Part shown: piece after piece, positions 1 to 8,785 of the stretch
How the letters are laid out: the number at the start of each line of letters is the position of its first letter
How positions within the stretch are numbered: position 1 is the first letter of the stretch
DNA from: Clostridium isatidis
GTDB lineage: Bacteria > Bacillota > Clostridia > Clostridiales > Clostridiaceae
NCBI RefSeq assembly: GCF_002285495.1
Contig: NZ_CP016786.1
Coordinates: 2,060,001 to 2,124,000 of the forward strand
DNA: 64,000 nt
Reading direction: 5' to 3'
Notes under the pieces: generated by a model
Database searches by the model: none
The model's input: the letters and a program-made list of their open reading frames with translations, nothing else
What the model was told of the DNA's origin: nothing
Position numbers and translations under genes: made by a program

Positions 1-809
1 TGCATATTTTCATTAGTTATAATATATCCGTATTGATCCATTTCTACTTTGCCTTTAAATATCTTTGTTTGTGGTTCATAGCCAACAAATACAAATATAC
101 CAAAAGTTCCATCTTCTTTAGGAGGGAAATATTCTGAAGTTTCTTTAGTAACATTATTAATTAATTTCACAGATCTTAAAAGATCATCTCCAACTGCTTC
201 TACAACTTCAGTATTAAATCTTATTTCTATCTTTTTATTAGCTTTTACCTTATCACCTATAGATTTTGCACAAGTAAAGTCTGGTTCTCTCGCAATTATA
301 ATAACTTTTTTAGCAAATCTAGTTAAAAACATAGCTTCTTCTGCTGCAGCAAAACCCGCTCCTATTACAAGAACTTCTAAATCCTTAAAAAATTCTCCGT
401 CACAAGTTGCACAATAAGCAACCCCTCTACCACCATATTCAATTTCCCCTGGAAAACCTAATTTTCTTGGTGAAGCACCAGTAGCTATAATTACAGCTCT
501 GCTTTGAATCTCTCCCTTATTTGTTTTAATTACCTTTACATCAACAGTAAAATCAACGTCAATTACATCAGCTGTTTGAAACTTTACTCCAAAATTTTCA
601 GCTTGAGTTCTCATAGCTGCTGTTAAATTAGGTCCAGTAGATTTTATAATACCAGGATAGTTTACAATTTCAGCTGTACTATTTATTTGACCACCAGTAT
701 GTTCCTTTTCAATTATTAAAGTTTTAAGCTTGGCTCTGCCTGCATATATACCTGCCGATAATCCTGCAGGTCCTCCACCTATTATAACCAAATCATATAT
801 CTTATTCAT
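1..809 (-). CDS. FAD-dependent thioredoxin/peroxiredoxin reductase (TrxB/AhpF-like), partial at left edge
   Basis: Pyridine nucleotide-disulfide reductase of the low-molecular-weight TrxB/AhpF class; it should pass electrons from NAD(P)H through FAD to a thioredoxin-like partner or to the AhpC peroxiredoxin. About 269 residues are in the window and the C-terminus lies beyond base 1. The N-terminus carries the FAD-binding GGGPAG motif (about residues 10-15), the redox pair CATC is at residues 133-136, and a second dinucleotide-binding GAGFAA motif follows at about 152-157. The ATG at 807-809 has an AAAGGAGAAATTT leader. The gene lies directly downstream of ahpC on the same strand but is separated from it by a terminator, and a PerR-box-like palindrome sits in its own leader. 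Whether the enzyme prefers thioredoxin or a glutaredoxin-like donor cannot be told from the sequence. Confidence 0.9.
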   Translation of the reverse strand, partial: MNKIYDLVIIGGGPAGLSAGIYAGRAKLKTLIIEKEHTGGQINSTAEIVNYPGIIKSTGPNLTAAMRTQAENFGVKFQTADVIDVDFTVDVKVIKTNKGEIQSRAVIIATGASPRKLGFPGEIEYGGRGVAYCATCDGEFFKDLEVLVIGAGFAAAEEAMFLTRFAKKVIIIAREPDFTCAKSIGDKVKANKKIEIRFNTEVVEAVGDDLLRSVKLINNVTKETSEYFPPKEDGTFGIFVFVGYEPQTKIFKGKVEMDQYGYIITNENM

Positions 810-843
810 AAATTTCTCCTTTACTCCTAACAATATTATTAAC

Positions 844-855
844 TAATAATTATTA
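844..855 (-). promoter_or_regulatory. PerR-box-like palindrome upstream of the reductase gene
   Basis: The 12-base palindrome TAATAATTATTA lies 35 bases upstream of the reductase start codon, between it and the ahpC terminator. It matches the core of the Bacillus PerR operator (TTATAATNATTATAA) closely, but AT-rich DNA makes chance matches common. A perR-like gene lies in the same window at 41765-42175. Confidence 0.4.
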
Positions 856-870
856 TCCATTGCTATTTTT

Positions 871-896
871 AAAAAAATAGCGAGTTTCCTCGCTAT
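871..896 (-). terminator. Rho-independent terminator of ahpC
   Basis: On the minus strand ATAGCGAG, a GAAA loop and CTCGCTAT form a perfect 8-bp stem followed by a run of seven U. It lies about 20 bases after the ahpC stop codon. Confidence 0.9.
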
Positions 897-917
897 CTTT
901 TGATTTATGTTTTTATA

Positions 918-1481
918 TTATAACTTACCAACTAGGTCTAAACTTGGTACTAGAGTTTCTTCACCTGGTGTCCAGTTAGCTGGGCAAACTTGATCACCAT
1001 GTTCTGCTACAAATTGAGCTGCTTGAACTTTTCTTAATAATTCTTCAGCATTTCTTCCGATGCCGTTTTGATGAACTTCGTAAGCTTGGATTTCTCCTTC
1101 TGGGTTAACTATGAATGTTCCTCTTAAAGCTAATCCTTCTTCTTCTATAAGAACATCAAACATTCTTGCTAATCTTCCAGTTGGATCTCCTAACATTGGA
1201 TATTTAATTTTTGCAATTGTTTCACTTGCATCAGCCCATGCTTTATGAACAAAATGAGTATCTTCTGAAACTGAATATATTTCAGCACCAATCTTTTGGA
1301 ATTCTTCATAGTGATCAGCTAAATCTCCTAATTCTGTTGGGCAAACAAATGTAAAATCAGCTGGATAGAAGAAGAATATTGACCATTTACCTAAAACATC
1401 TTCCTTTGTTACTTCCTTAAAGCTACCATTGTGATAAGCTTGAACTTTAAAATCTTCGATTTTCTTTCCTATTAATGACAT
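918..1481 (-). CDS. ahpC: Peroxiredoxin AhpC (alkyl hydroperoxide reductase C subunit)
   Basis: Typical 2-Cys peroxiredoxin of 187 residues, the usual AhpC length. It reduces hydrogen peroxide, organic peroxides and peroxynitrite in the cytoplasm. The peroxidatic cysteine is in FVCPTELGDL (about residue 47) and the resolving cysteine in QVCPANW (about residue 166). The ATG at 1481 follows a clear AAGGAGGAAATTTT site. Its own promoter with an overlapping palindrome lies upstream at 1523-1552, and a terminator follows. The reductase that would recycle it is the next gene downstream, so the pair forms a peroxide-detoxification unit that is probably under PerR control. Confidence 0.97.
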   Translation of the reverse strand: MSLIGKKIEDFKVQAYHNGSFKEVTKEDVLGKWSIFFFYPADFTFVCPTELGDLADHYEEFQKIGAEIYSVSEDTHFVHKAWADASETIAKIKYPMLGDPTGRLARMFDVLIEEEGLALRGTFIVNPEGEIQAYEVHQNGIGRNAEELLRKVQAAQFVAEHGDQVCPANWTPGEETLVPSLDLVGKL

Positions 1482-1522
1482 AAAATTTCCTCCTTAATTA
1501 TTAACAATTATTACTATGTATT

Positions 1523-1552
1523 AATAATAATTATTATTTAATAAAAAGTCAA
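1523..1552 (-). promoter_or_regulatory. ahpC sigma-A promoter with overlapping PerR-box-like palindrome
   Basis: Read on the minus strand, TTGACT (1547-1552) and TATTAT (1524-1529) are separated by 17 bases. The perfect 16-base palindrome AATAATAATTATTATT (1523-1538) covers the -10 region, a position suited to repression. It resembles the Fur/PerR-type operator. The promoter is well supported; the identity of the regulator is inferred. Confidence 0.65.
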
Positions 1553-1617
1553 TATCTTTTCTAAAAATAATTGATAAAAATTATCAATTATTTTTACAAC
1601 AATTGCTAATATTAAGT

Positions 1618-2181
1618 TATTTTTCTATAAAAAAAGAAGCTGCTAAGCTAACTCCCTTTTCTTATAAACTTATTCTTAATATCTTTTAATTGTTTCTTTG
1701 CTTTGGCTAACTATTTCTGTTTTACTAATTCGACATTCTAATAAAAAACTAGACTTTAATGTTTTTTAAGAAAAATATCATGTAGGAAAAACAAATTGGA
1801 CAATTACTGCTATTCTAGTAATAACTTTTTGTATTATAAATTTTTTTATTTTCAATGGATTTAAAGTCCTAATGGAATTTCAGCAATTTGGATGGCTGAA
1901 ATTTATTTTTCAACATATTTATTATCTTTTTGAAATTTCACTTGTAACACTTGCCCTAGTATTTTCCCAAAAAGCTGAAGAACTATGATTTAATAATAGA
2001 ATTCCTTGGGGCGCTATTTCATTAGTATAACATGGGATTATCTCACGTATTTACCCAAGGAAACTTATTAGTGGGATTATATTGTTGCTTACTTGGTCTT
2101 CTATTCGGAACTGTATATCTTTTAGTAAAGAAAAATGTTTATGTTGCTTATTTTCTAATCTTTTTGATGTTTATATTGTAA
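1618..2181 (+). pseudogene. Decayed CPBP-family (Abi/CAAX-protease-like) membrane protein
   Basis: This plus-strand stretch reads as a hydrophobic protein broken by several lesions. The N-terminal piece (SIKKEAAKLTPF..) changes frame near 1688. A long hydrophobic frame then runs from there to about 2030 and contains in-frame TAA, TGA and TAA stops; the TGA (about 1987) sits where KAEELWFN would be expected. Near 2031 a lost base in a TGGG run moves the reading to another frame, which gives MGLSHVFTQGNLL and a membrane segment to the TAA at 2179. The EE and GLSH motifs and their spacing suggest a CPBP intramembrane protease relative. No coding function should remain. Confidence 0.7.
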
Positions 2182-2213
2182 AAAAGCTTGAAATCCCAAA
2201 ACCTCAAGCTTTT
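2180..2213 (-). terminator. Terminator of the ABC/MoxR/vWA operon
   Basis: AAAAGCTTGA (2182-2191) pairs with TCAAGCTTTT (2204-2213); on the minus strand the stem is followed by six U. It lies about 60 bases past the last gene of the operon and also overlaps the end of the plus-strand pseudogene. Confidence 0.75.
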
Positions 2214-2220
2214 CTACTAT

Positions 2221-2256
2221 AACTGAAATCTGAAACTTGAAAACTGAAAACTGTAT
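2221..2256. repeat. Short tandem-like intergenic repeat (CTGAAA units)
   Basis: Contains imperfect copies of an 8-9-base unit resembling AACTGAAA. It is one of several related short repeat patches in intergenic DNA of this window (36094-36130, 50034-50069, 60997-61053). Confidence 0.5.
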
Positions 2257-2274
2257 TCCGCTCCACACTGAGTT

Positions 2275-5097
2275 TTAGATTTTGTTTCTATCGCTTTTCT
2301 TCTTAAGCAACATATCTGTATTTAAGGTATTTTTCTCAACCTTTGATTTTTTCTCTGTCTTTTTATTCTTAGCAGGCTTCTTCTCTTCCTTTACCTTTTT
2401 ACTATATTTTTCTTTAACCTCTTCTGTTACAAGAACCTTATCTTTAAGATTGCTTTCATATATTTTTTCTGATTTTTCTTTTTTCACTTTTATATTTTCT
2501 TTTCTTTTATTATCCTTATTTATTGTTTTTTTACCTTTAAGCTTTTTAAATAATACTCCAATGTCTAAGTTTAATCTTCTATAGGCTATATCTAACATAA
2601 ATAGGAATATAGCTATTAATAATAAAGGAGTTGTTAGATTTATATCTTTATAATGTTTTTCTAACTTTCCTGTAAAAACTTCTTCTGGTGAATTTATAAA
2701 GGATCCATTTGTATCTTCTACTACTGCATCTAATTTATTTGCATTTAAATTAAACTTGTATTCATCAGAATACTGCATTGCAAATCCACCCTTATAGTTG
2801 CTTTTTACTTCTCCATTAAGTTCTTCTCTTATATTAAAGTTATAAAAACCTATTGTTTCTAAAGGTATTTCTGCAGAATATTTTCCCGGCTCAACTTGAG
2901 TTAATTCAAATTCTCCTTCCTCTCCATTCTCTCCATTATATATTCCTATAACTCTTCCATCTTTATCTACATTATCATTATAAAATTCTACAACAGCCTT
3001 ATTGCCTTCTTGATATATATTTAAAGTACCTTCACCCTCATATTTAGGTATTGTATAATAAACCATGTTTTTTATAAGCTGTGGACCATATTCCCAGGTT
3101 AAATAATTTCTACTCCACTGTCCATTTATATCAGAAGTAAAACTTACTGTTCTTCCAATACCATATTCCATAGCAGCTAGAACGGGTTCATCATGGTTAG
3201 AGCTTAAAATTTCAACAGCATTTTCTTTAATGGAAGTGCCTATATATCCAAGTAAACTTGGTATTCCCTCTGAAGTTTTAACTCCTGATAGAATCTCATG
3301 AGCACTTAATATTTTGGGAGTAAATTCTTCGTTTATTATATAAGTTCCAGCTGATAATAAAACTTCCTTTGCAAATATTCTTGGAATATCAGTATATATA
3401 TCTGTATAATAGCTTCTTCCCTTTCCTATAGAAGCTAAATTATTTAAAAGCTCTGCATTTGCACCTTCTCCAACTGCCACTGTTGATAAGGTAATGTTAT
3501 CACTATTAAACTTATTTAGTAAATCATAATAATTATCTAAGTTATATCCATCTTGACCGTCTGTTAATAATATTGTATGTTTTATTTTAGCTGAGCTTTG
3601 ACTCTGAATATTATAGCCCTCTTCTAAAGCTGGATATATTGAAGTTCCTCCCCTTATCTGAATACCCGAAATTAGTCCTTCAACTTCCTCCTTATTTGTA
3701 AGCTTTTGAAGGGGAACCACTATATCATAAGTATCATCAAAGGCAATTACTGAAATCTCATCTATTTCCCTTAAATTTTCTAAAGCTTTAATTGCAGCCT
3801 CTTTTGCTAAAGTAAGTTTACTTACTCCTCCACCTTCAGCAGACATACTTCCTGATTTGTCTATAATTAAGTTTATACTTATTGAAGGAACTTCATTTTT
3901 TCCCCTTTTATCCATATAAACTGGAAGAACTTTTTCTAAATTAGTATCTTTATATCCTCCAAGGGCATAGGCATCTTCTCCTCCAAAGCTAACAACTCCT
4001 CCACCATAATCCTTAACATAAGTTTCTAAATTATCTACAAATCCTTTTGCTAAATCATCTATATGAACATTGTTTAAAATTACAGTTTTATATTCTAAAA
4101 ATTCGTTTAAAGTTGATGGAGCAGAAGCAGGTCCTATTTTCTTTACATTAGCTCCAGACCTTGTAAGTATCTCTTCTATGGCTTGAGAATCTCCATTTAT
4201 TCCATTAATTAATAAAATATAAGGTTTATCAGTTACATTAGTAAAAGTTATTCCTTCGTTATTTACTTTTATTTGATCATCAGCTGCTTCTATTAATACT
4301 CTATAACTTTTGAAGCCTCCAGAATGTTGCTGATCCTTAAAAACAAAGGAATTTGTCCCCTTTTGTATTTTTACATTTTGTTCGCCAACTTTATTTCTTC
4401 CAGAAAATAAGGTTAATTTTGCATCTGTTACATAATTTGATTTTATATCTATAGAAACAGAAAATTCCTCTCCTACTGATATATTATCCGGAACAGATAT
4501 ATTATCTACGTAAACTTCATTTCCCTTCTTTTCAGAAATTTTATAAACCTTAAGATCTATATTTTCTTGATTTATAATTGGAATAGATTTTAAAATATCA
4601 CCTTTATTTTCTTCTCCATCTGTTAATAAGACTATCCTTTTGGCACTACTCTTTTCAAAAATAGCTAAAGCACTTTCTATTGCATTTTCTATATTTGTAG
4701 CTGTAACTATTGGTCTTTCCCCAAGGGTCTCATAAATCTTTTTTCTGTTTAAGCCCTTATCTAATTTTGAATTATCTCCAAATAATATAACAGCTGATTT
4801 ATTACCCTTTGGTATATTTTCTATTGCCTGGGAAATAAAATCTTTTCCTGCCTCTTCAAAGCCCTCTACACTTTCAGAAAGATCAAGTAAAAATACCGTT
4901 GATATATTTCTCCCTTTTATGCTTAAAGTTATTTCTCCAAAAGCTAAAATTAACAATATAAAAATTACAATTCTACTAATAAGAACTTTAAATTCATTTT
5001 TTGAAAAGGGTCTATATTTTTTATAATTATAGTAAATAAAGGCAAAAATAATTGGTATTAATATTAAAAAGTACAAATTTCCTATTTCTATCTTCAT
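2275..5097 (-). CDS. Large membrane protein with two vWA domains and amidotransferase-like segments
   Basis: 940 residues. Two N-terminal membrane segments (about 8-23 and 41-58) are followed by a first von Willebrand A domain (MIDAS DLSES at 72-76, LLTD at 157-160), a beta-rich linker, an amidotransferase-like fold (about 291-392), and a second vWA domain with a complete metal site (DKSGSM at 413-418, GGTS at 483-486, TDG at 512-514). A further amidotransferase-like part follows (about 590-690), then a membrane segment near 835-850 and a very lysine-rich cytoplasmic tail of about 90 residues. Such proteins occur next to MoxR/DUF58/BatA genes and are thought to assemble or inspect surface complexes. 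The exact role is unknown. It is the last gene of the operon, 11 bases after the BatA-like gene. Confidence 0.85.
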   Translation of the reverse strand: MKIEIGNLYFLILIPIIFAFIYYNYKKYRPFSKNEFKVLISRIVIFILLILAFGEITLSIKGRNISTVFLLDLSESVEGFEEAGKDFISQAIENIPKGNKSAVILFGDNSKLDKGLNRKKIYETLGERPIVTATNIENAIESALAIFEKSSAKRIVLLTDGEENKGDILKSIPIINQENIDLKVYKISEKKGNEVYVDNISVPDNISVGEEFSVSIDIKSNYVTDAKLTLFSGRNKVGEQNVKIQKGTNSFVFKDQQHSGGFKSYRVLIEAADDQIKVNNEGITFTNVTDKPYILLINGINGDSQAIEEILTRSGANVKKIGPASAPSTLNEFLEYKTVILNNVHIDDLAKGFVDNLETYVKDYGGGVVSFGGEDAYALGGYKDTNLEKVLPVYMDKRGKNEVPSISINLIIDKSGSMSAEGGGVSKLTLAKEAAIKALENLREIDEISVIAFDDTYDIVVPLQKLTNKEEVEGLISGIQIRGGTSIYPALEEGYNIQSQSSAKIKHTILLTDGQDGYNLDNYYDLLNKFNSDNITLSTVAVGEGANAELLNNLASIGKGRSYYTDIYTDIPRIFAKEVLLSAGTYIINEEFTPKILSAHEILSGVKTSEGIPSLLGYIGTSIKENAVEILSSNHDEPVLAAMEYGIGRTVSFTSDINGQWSRNYLTWEYGPQLIKNMVYYTIPKYEGEGTLNIYQEGNKAVVEFYNDNVDKDGRVIGIYNGENGEEGEFELTQVEPGKYSAEIPLETIGFYNFNIREELNGEVKSNYKGGFAMQYSDEYKFNLNANKLDAVVEDTNGSFINSPEEVFTGKLEKHYKDINLTTPLLLIAIFLFMLDIAYRRLNLDIGVLFKKLKGKKTINKDNKRKENIKVKKEKSEKIYESNLKDKVLVTEEVKEKYSKKVKEEKKPAKNKKTEKKSKVEKNTLNTDMLLKKKSDRNKI

Positions 5098-5108
5098 TTT
5101 ATTGCCTC

Positions 5109-6893
5109 CTAATTACCTTTCTTATACATAGACCACTCTAAAGCTACTATACCAATTGCCATTAAAATAAATATTGGACTTAAATTAAATCCTTTTTTAA
5201 GCTCAATTTCTTTAATCTTATTATTCATTTCACCAATACTTCCTTTACTGGTATCACTTTCGCTTTCAGATGGATAATTTATTGAAAATAGTTCTTTTTC
5301 TTTTTCACTTTCTATTTTATAAACACCAAGCTGCATTTTACCCTTTATTTCTTCTCCAGATTTTATTTCAAAAGTTTCCTTATTAGGAGTTATTACAGTC
5401 ATTTCACTATTTAAATTGTTATTATTAACTATAATTTTTTCTCCATATTTATAATTACTCTTACCAGTCATTCCATTGGAAATTAAATTTTCTCCAAGTT
5501 CATAAATCAATATTGGAAATTCTTTTTTTAATACAAAATCACTATTATGAAGATCAAAGGATAAGGCTGCAATATTTCTATTATTTATAGTTCCTTTAAA
5601 TCCAATTGATACTTCATCTACATTAATAAAACTTCTTCCATAGTAAGGCACATCAATTTCATTGTACTTTGCTAAAGTAAAGGTTACGGCCTCTAAATAA
5701 TTAGATACTTCTCCCCTTACAGCTTTTGCTTCACTCCCTTGTCCCCCTTCTAATACTTTAAAATATTCATTAGAACTTGGATTAATAAACAATATACTTC
5801 CGCTGGAAGGCATTGTAGTAGGAGTTACATTATCAAATACATATAAATCATAATTATCACTGCTGCTTAAATTTGATAAACTGTTTGTTTTATAAACTTC
5901 AGAATTTCTAATATTGCTAAGAGCCCTTTCTAAAAATAAGTTTTGTTCTGTTACTAATAAAATTTTATTTAGTTTCTTATTTCCAAGAACATGATAATAA
6001 ATATTATCTTCTTCTAATAAATCATGCCTTGAAAGCTCTCCCTTTAATACTTCATTATCTATTGCAGGAATATCAAAAGTTAAAGTTTTATTCTCCCCTA
6101 CATTTAAGTTTAAAGTTTCAACTGCTATAAGCTTATCACCATCATATAAAGAAAAATCTCCTTCGTAAGCTTCACTTCCTCTATTAGTTACTGTTGCTAT
6201 TACCTTTATTTTATCTTCTAAATATTTATGGGAAATATTATCGATAGATCCGTTTAAACCAGTATTACCTAAAGCTACTACTGTGCCATTTAAATCTCCC
6301 AAGGATATTTCCTTATCAGTAAATAAAATAACTTCATAATCTTCTTCTATGCTTTGACCAATTGCCTTTATAAAATTTATAGAATCGCTTATATCTCCTT
6401 GATAATAACTCTTTTCTATGCTTTCAATAGACTTTATTATTTTATCCTTGTTAATTTCCTCTTTTTGAAGAATTTTTGGACTGTTATCATAGCTTATTAT
6501 AAAGGTATTAGTCTCTTCCTTTATAGAATTTATTAATTCCTTAGCTAATCTTTTTGCTTCTTCTAACCTTGTGCTATTACCGTATGTAATATTCATACTG
6601 GCAGTATTATCAATTACTAAAATAATATTCTTGTAACTCTTTCCTCCAAAGTTTAAAAAGGGCTTCATTAAAGAGAAAATCAAAGCTAAAATCGCTAATA
6701 TTTGCAATAAGAGCATAATATTTTTTCTAAACTTTTCCCAAGGTGTATTAGCCCTTGTATTTTTATAAACTTCACTCCAAAGAAGAGTTGAAGAAAATAC
6801 CTCTTCCCTATACTTCCTTTTTAAAATATAAAGCAGTATTAAAAGAGGAATTGTAATTAATAAAAATAAGGGCCATAAAGCTGTAAATCCCAT
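5109..6893 (-). CDS. BatA-like membrane vWA protein
   Basis: 594 residues. The N-terminus (about 4-24, ALWPLFLLITIPLLILL) is the typical BatA N-terminal membrane helix; a second helix follows at about 55-75. The vWA domain has the metal site DNTASM and LFTDKE, and a last membrane helix lies near the C-terminus. An ATG 42 bases further upstream is open but overlaps the preceding gene; the ATG at 6893 is chosen because TTAGGAGGGAGTTC precedes it. Bat proteins work with MoxR ATPases in envelope-related processes. The middle part (about 300-400) looks like an amidotransferase-type fold. Second-last gene of the operon. Confidence 0.85.
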   Translation of the reverse strand: MGFTALWPLFLLITIPLLILLYILKRKYREEVFSSTLLWSEVYKNTRANTPWEKFRKNIMLLLQILAILALIFSLMKPFLNFGGKSYKNIILVIDNTASMNITYGNSTRLEEAKRLAKELINSIKEETNTFIISYDNSPKILQKEEINKDKIIKSIESIEKSYYQGDISDSINFIKAIGQSIEEDYEVILFTDKEISLGDLNGTVVALGNTGLNGSIDNISHKYLEDKIKVIATVTNRGSEAYEGDFSLYDGDKLIAVETLNLNVGENKTLTFDIPAIDNEVLKGELSRHDLLEEDNIYYHVLGNKKLNKILLVTEQNLFLERALSNIRNSEVYKTNSLSNLSSSDNYDLYVFDNVTPTTMPSSGSILFINPSSNEYFKVLEGGQGSEAKAVRGEVSNYLEAVTFTLAKYNEIDVPYYGRSFINVDEVSIGFKGTINNRNIAALSFDLHNSDFVLKKEFPILIYELGENLISNGMTGKSNYKYGEKIIVNNNNLNSEMTVITPNKETFEIKSGEEIKGKMQLGVYKIESEKEKELFSINYPSESESDTSKGSIGEMNNKIKEIELKKGFNLSPIFILMAIGIVALEWSMYKKGN

Positions 6894-6903
6894 GAACTCC
6901 CTC

Positions 6904-7788
6904 CTAATACAATACTCTTTTCTTTGAAAGTTCACCTAATATAACTTCTTCAATTTCCATAGATGAATTTACACTAATAAACTTTCCATTATATTTTTTT
7001 ACTAAATTTTCTATAGATTTTTTATATGAGTAAAGTGTTTTTTCGTATTCCTTAATTAAATTAGGAGTAAGACTTATTTTTATATTTTCATTTGTTTCAG
7101 AATCTATCAGGGTTATTTCACCATTTAGTTCCGGCTTTATTTCTTCAAGTGCTAAAACTTGTATTAAAATTATTTCCTGCTTTTTAAATGCTAGATATTT
7201 TAAAGCTTCTTCTAAGTCCTTTAATCCTAAATTATCGAGAAAATCGGATACTACAATAGACACTCCCTTATTTTTTATTGGTCTCTTTCTTATACTTTGA
7301 GTTAAGCTGGTTGTTCCATCAAAGCTTATATTTTCTAAATCTTTTATTATCCTTTGAAATGCTCTGCTTCCTGAAATTTCCTTTAAAACTTGTATATTTC
7401 CACTATCTAAAAGATTAATATTTACCCTATCTAAATTATTTAAGGCCACGTAACTTAATGCTGCCACAATCTTTAGGGCCATATTTTTTTTATTTTCTTT
7501 CCCATAGTCCATAGATTTGCTTGTATCTAAGAAAAAATTAAATATTCCTTCCCTCTCCTCCATAAAAACTTTAATAAAGAATTTATCAAATCTTCCATAG
7601 GCATTCCAGTCTATTCTTCTAAAGTCATCTCCATGCATATATTCTCTGTAATCAGAAAATTCTACTGAAACTCCCTTTGCTTTTGATTTTCTACCACCTT
7701 GAGTTCCTGAGGACAATTTTAAATTAATACTTAAGTTAATTTTGTTTAATTTAGAAAAGAAATCTTCATTAAATATTCTTTCAGCCAT
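6904..7788 (-). CDS. DUF58 domain protein (vWA-like partner of MoxR)
   Basis: 294 residues. The DUF58 signature is clear: REYMHGDDFRRIDWNAYGR at about 47-65, followed by a vWA-like core with DTSKSM (about 89-94) and VVSDFLD. DUF58 proteins are nearly always encoded next to a MoxR ATPase, and this one starts two bases after the moxR stop codon, which suggests coupled translation. No membrane segment is seen, so it should be cytoplasmic or membrane-associated through the Bat proteins. Confidence 0.92.
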   Translation of the reverse strand: MAERIFNEDFFSKLNKINLSINLKLSSGTQGGRKSKAKGVSVEFSDYREYMHGDDFRRIDWNAYGRFDKFFIKVFMEEREGIFNFFLDTSKSMDYGKENKKNMALKIVAALSYVALNNLDRVNINLLDSGNIQVLKEISGSRAFQRIIKDLENISFDGTTSLTQSIRKRPIKNKGVSIVVSDFLDNLGLKDLEEALKYLAFKKQEIILIQVLALEEIKPELNGEITLIDSETNENIKISLTPNLIKEYEKTLYSYKKSIENLVKKYNGKFISVNSSMEIEEVILGELSKKRVLY

Positions 7789-7790
7789 GA

Positions 7791-8774
7791 TTACACAACC
7801 TTTAACTCTTCTATGACTTTATCTATAATGTCATCTGTACTAAGATTTTCACTAATAGAATCAAAATTTAAAATAAGTCTATGTCTTAAAATAGGCTTTG
7901 CAAGAGTTTGTATATCTTCAAAAGCTACATTTAATCTTCCTTCCATAACAGCCCTTACCTTTGAAGCAGCAATTATTCCTTGTCCTGCTCTAGGACTTGC
8001 TCCTGCTTCCACATATTTTTTAACTATTTCTGGACTATCATCTAGCTCAGGATGAGTTGCTAAAATTAACTTTAATGCATATTCCTGTACTGAATCTGCT
8101 ATTTTAACTTCCCTTATTATATTTCTTATTTTTAATATTTCTTCTCCTTCTAAAAGCTTTTCTATAATTGGTGTATTATTAGTTAAAGTTATATTCATAA
8201 TTTCTTTAAGCTCTTCTAAATTTGGAAAATCTACATAAAGCTTGAATAGAAATCTATCTAACTGAGCTTCTGGAAGGGGATATGTCCCTTCCTGTTCAAT
8301 AGGGTTTTGAGTTGCTAAAACCATAAAGGGTTTATCCATTTCGTAAGTTGTTTTGCCTACTGTTACTGTTTTTTCTCCCATAGCTTCAAGTAAGGCTGAT
8401 TGAGTTTTAGGAGTTGCTCTATTTATTTCGTCAGCTAAAAGCAAGTTTGTAAAAACTGGCCCTCTTTCAAATTTAAATAGAGTATTATCTCCCTCTTTAA
8501 CAATTATATTAGTACCTACTACATCAGCTGGCATTAAATCTGGAGTGAACTGTATTCTTGAGAACTTTAGATTTAAAACCTTAGCTATTGTTTTTACTAA
8601 TTGAGTTTTACCCATACCAGGCATGCCTTCAAGCAAAACATTGCCATCAGAAAAAATAGCAATTATAACATTTCTGATAATTTCTTTTTGTCCGATTATA
8701 CCTTTACTTATTTCTTTTTCACATAATCTTATTTTTTCTGAAACTTCTAATATATCTTTTTCATTTATCGTCAT
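7791..8774 (-). CDS. MoxR-family AAA+ ATPase
   Basis: 327 residues, usual MoxR size. Walker A is GMPGMGKT (about 55-62), Walker B LLADEINR (about 112-119), and the sensor segment LATQNPIEQEGTYPLPEAQLDRF is typical of the family (about 153-175). MoxR ATPases act as chaperones that activate vWA partners by metal insertion or remodelling. The ATG has an AGAAGGTGGAATT leader. The gene is followed at once by DUF58, BatA-like and double-vWA genes, its expected partners. Confidence 0.95.
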   Translation of the reverse strand: MTINEKDILEVSEKIRLCEKEISKGIIGQKEIIRNVIIAIFSDGNVLLEGMPGMGKTQLVKTIAKVLNLKFSRIQFTPDLMPADVVGTNIIVKEGDNTLFKFERGPVFTNLLLADEINRATPKTQSALLEAMGEKTVTVGKTTYEMDKPFMVLATQNPIEQEGTYPLPEAQLDRFLFKLYVDFPNLEELKEIMNITLTNNTPIIEKLLEGEEILKIRNIIREVKIADSVQEYALKLILATHPELDDSPEIVKKYVEAGASPRAGQGIIAASKVRAVMEGRLNVAFEDIQTLAKPILRHRLILNFDSISENLSTDDIIDKVIEELKVV

Positions 8775-8785
8775 AATTCCACCTT

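Noticed and set aside
6894..6935. Longer N-terminus for the BatA-like protein
   Set aside because: It would overlap the DUF58 gene and lacks a ribosome site; TTAGGAGGGAGTTC precedes the inner ATG.
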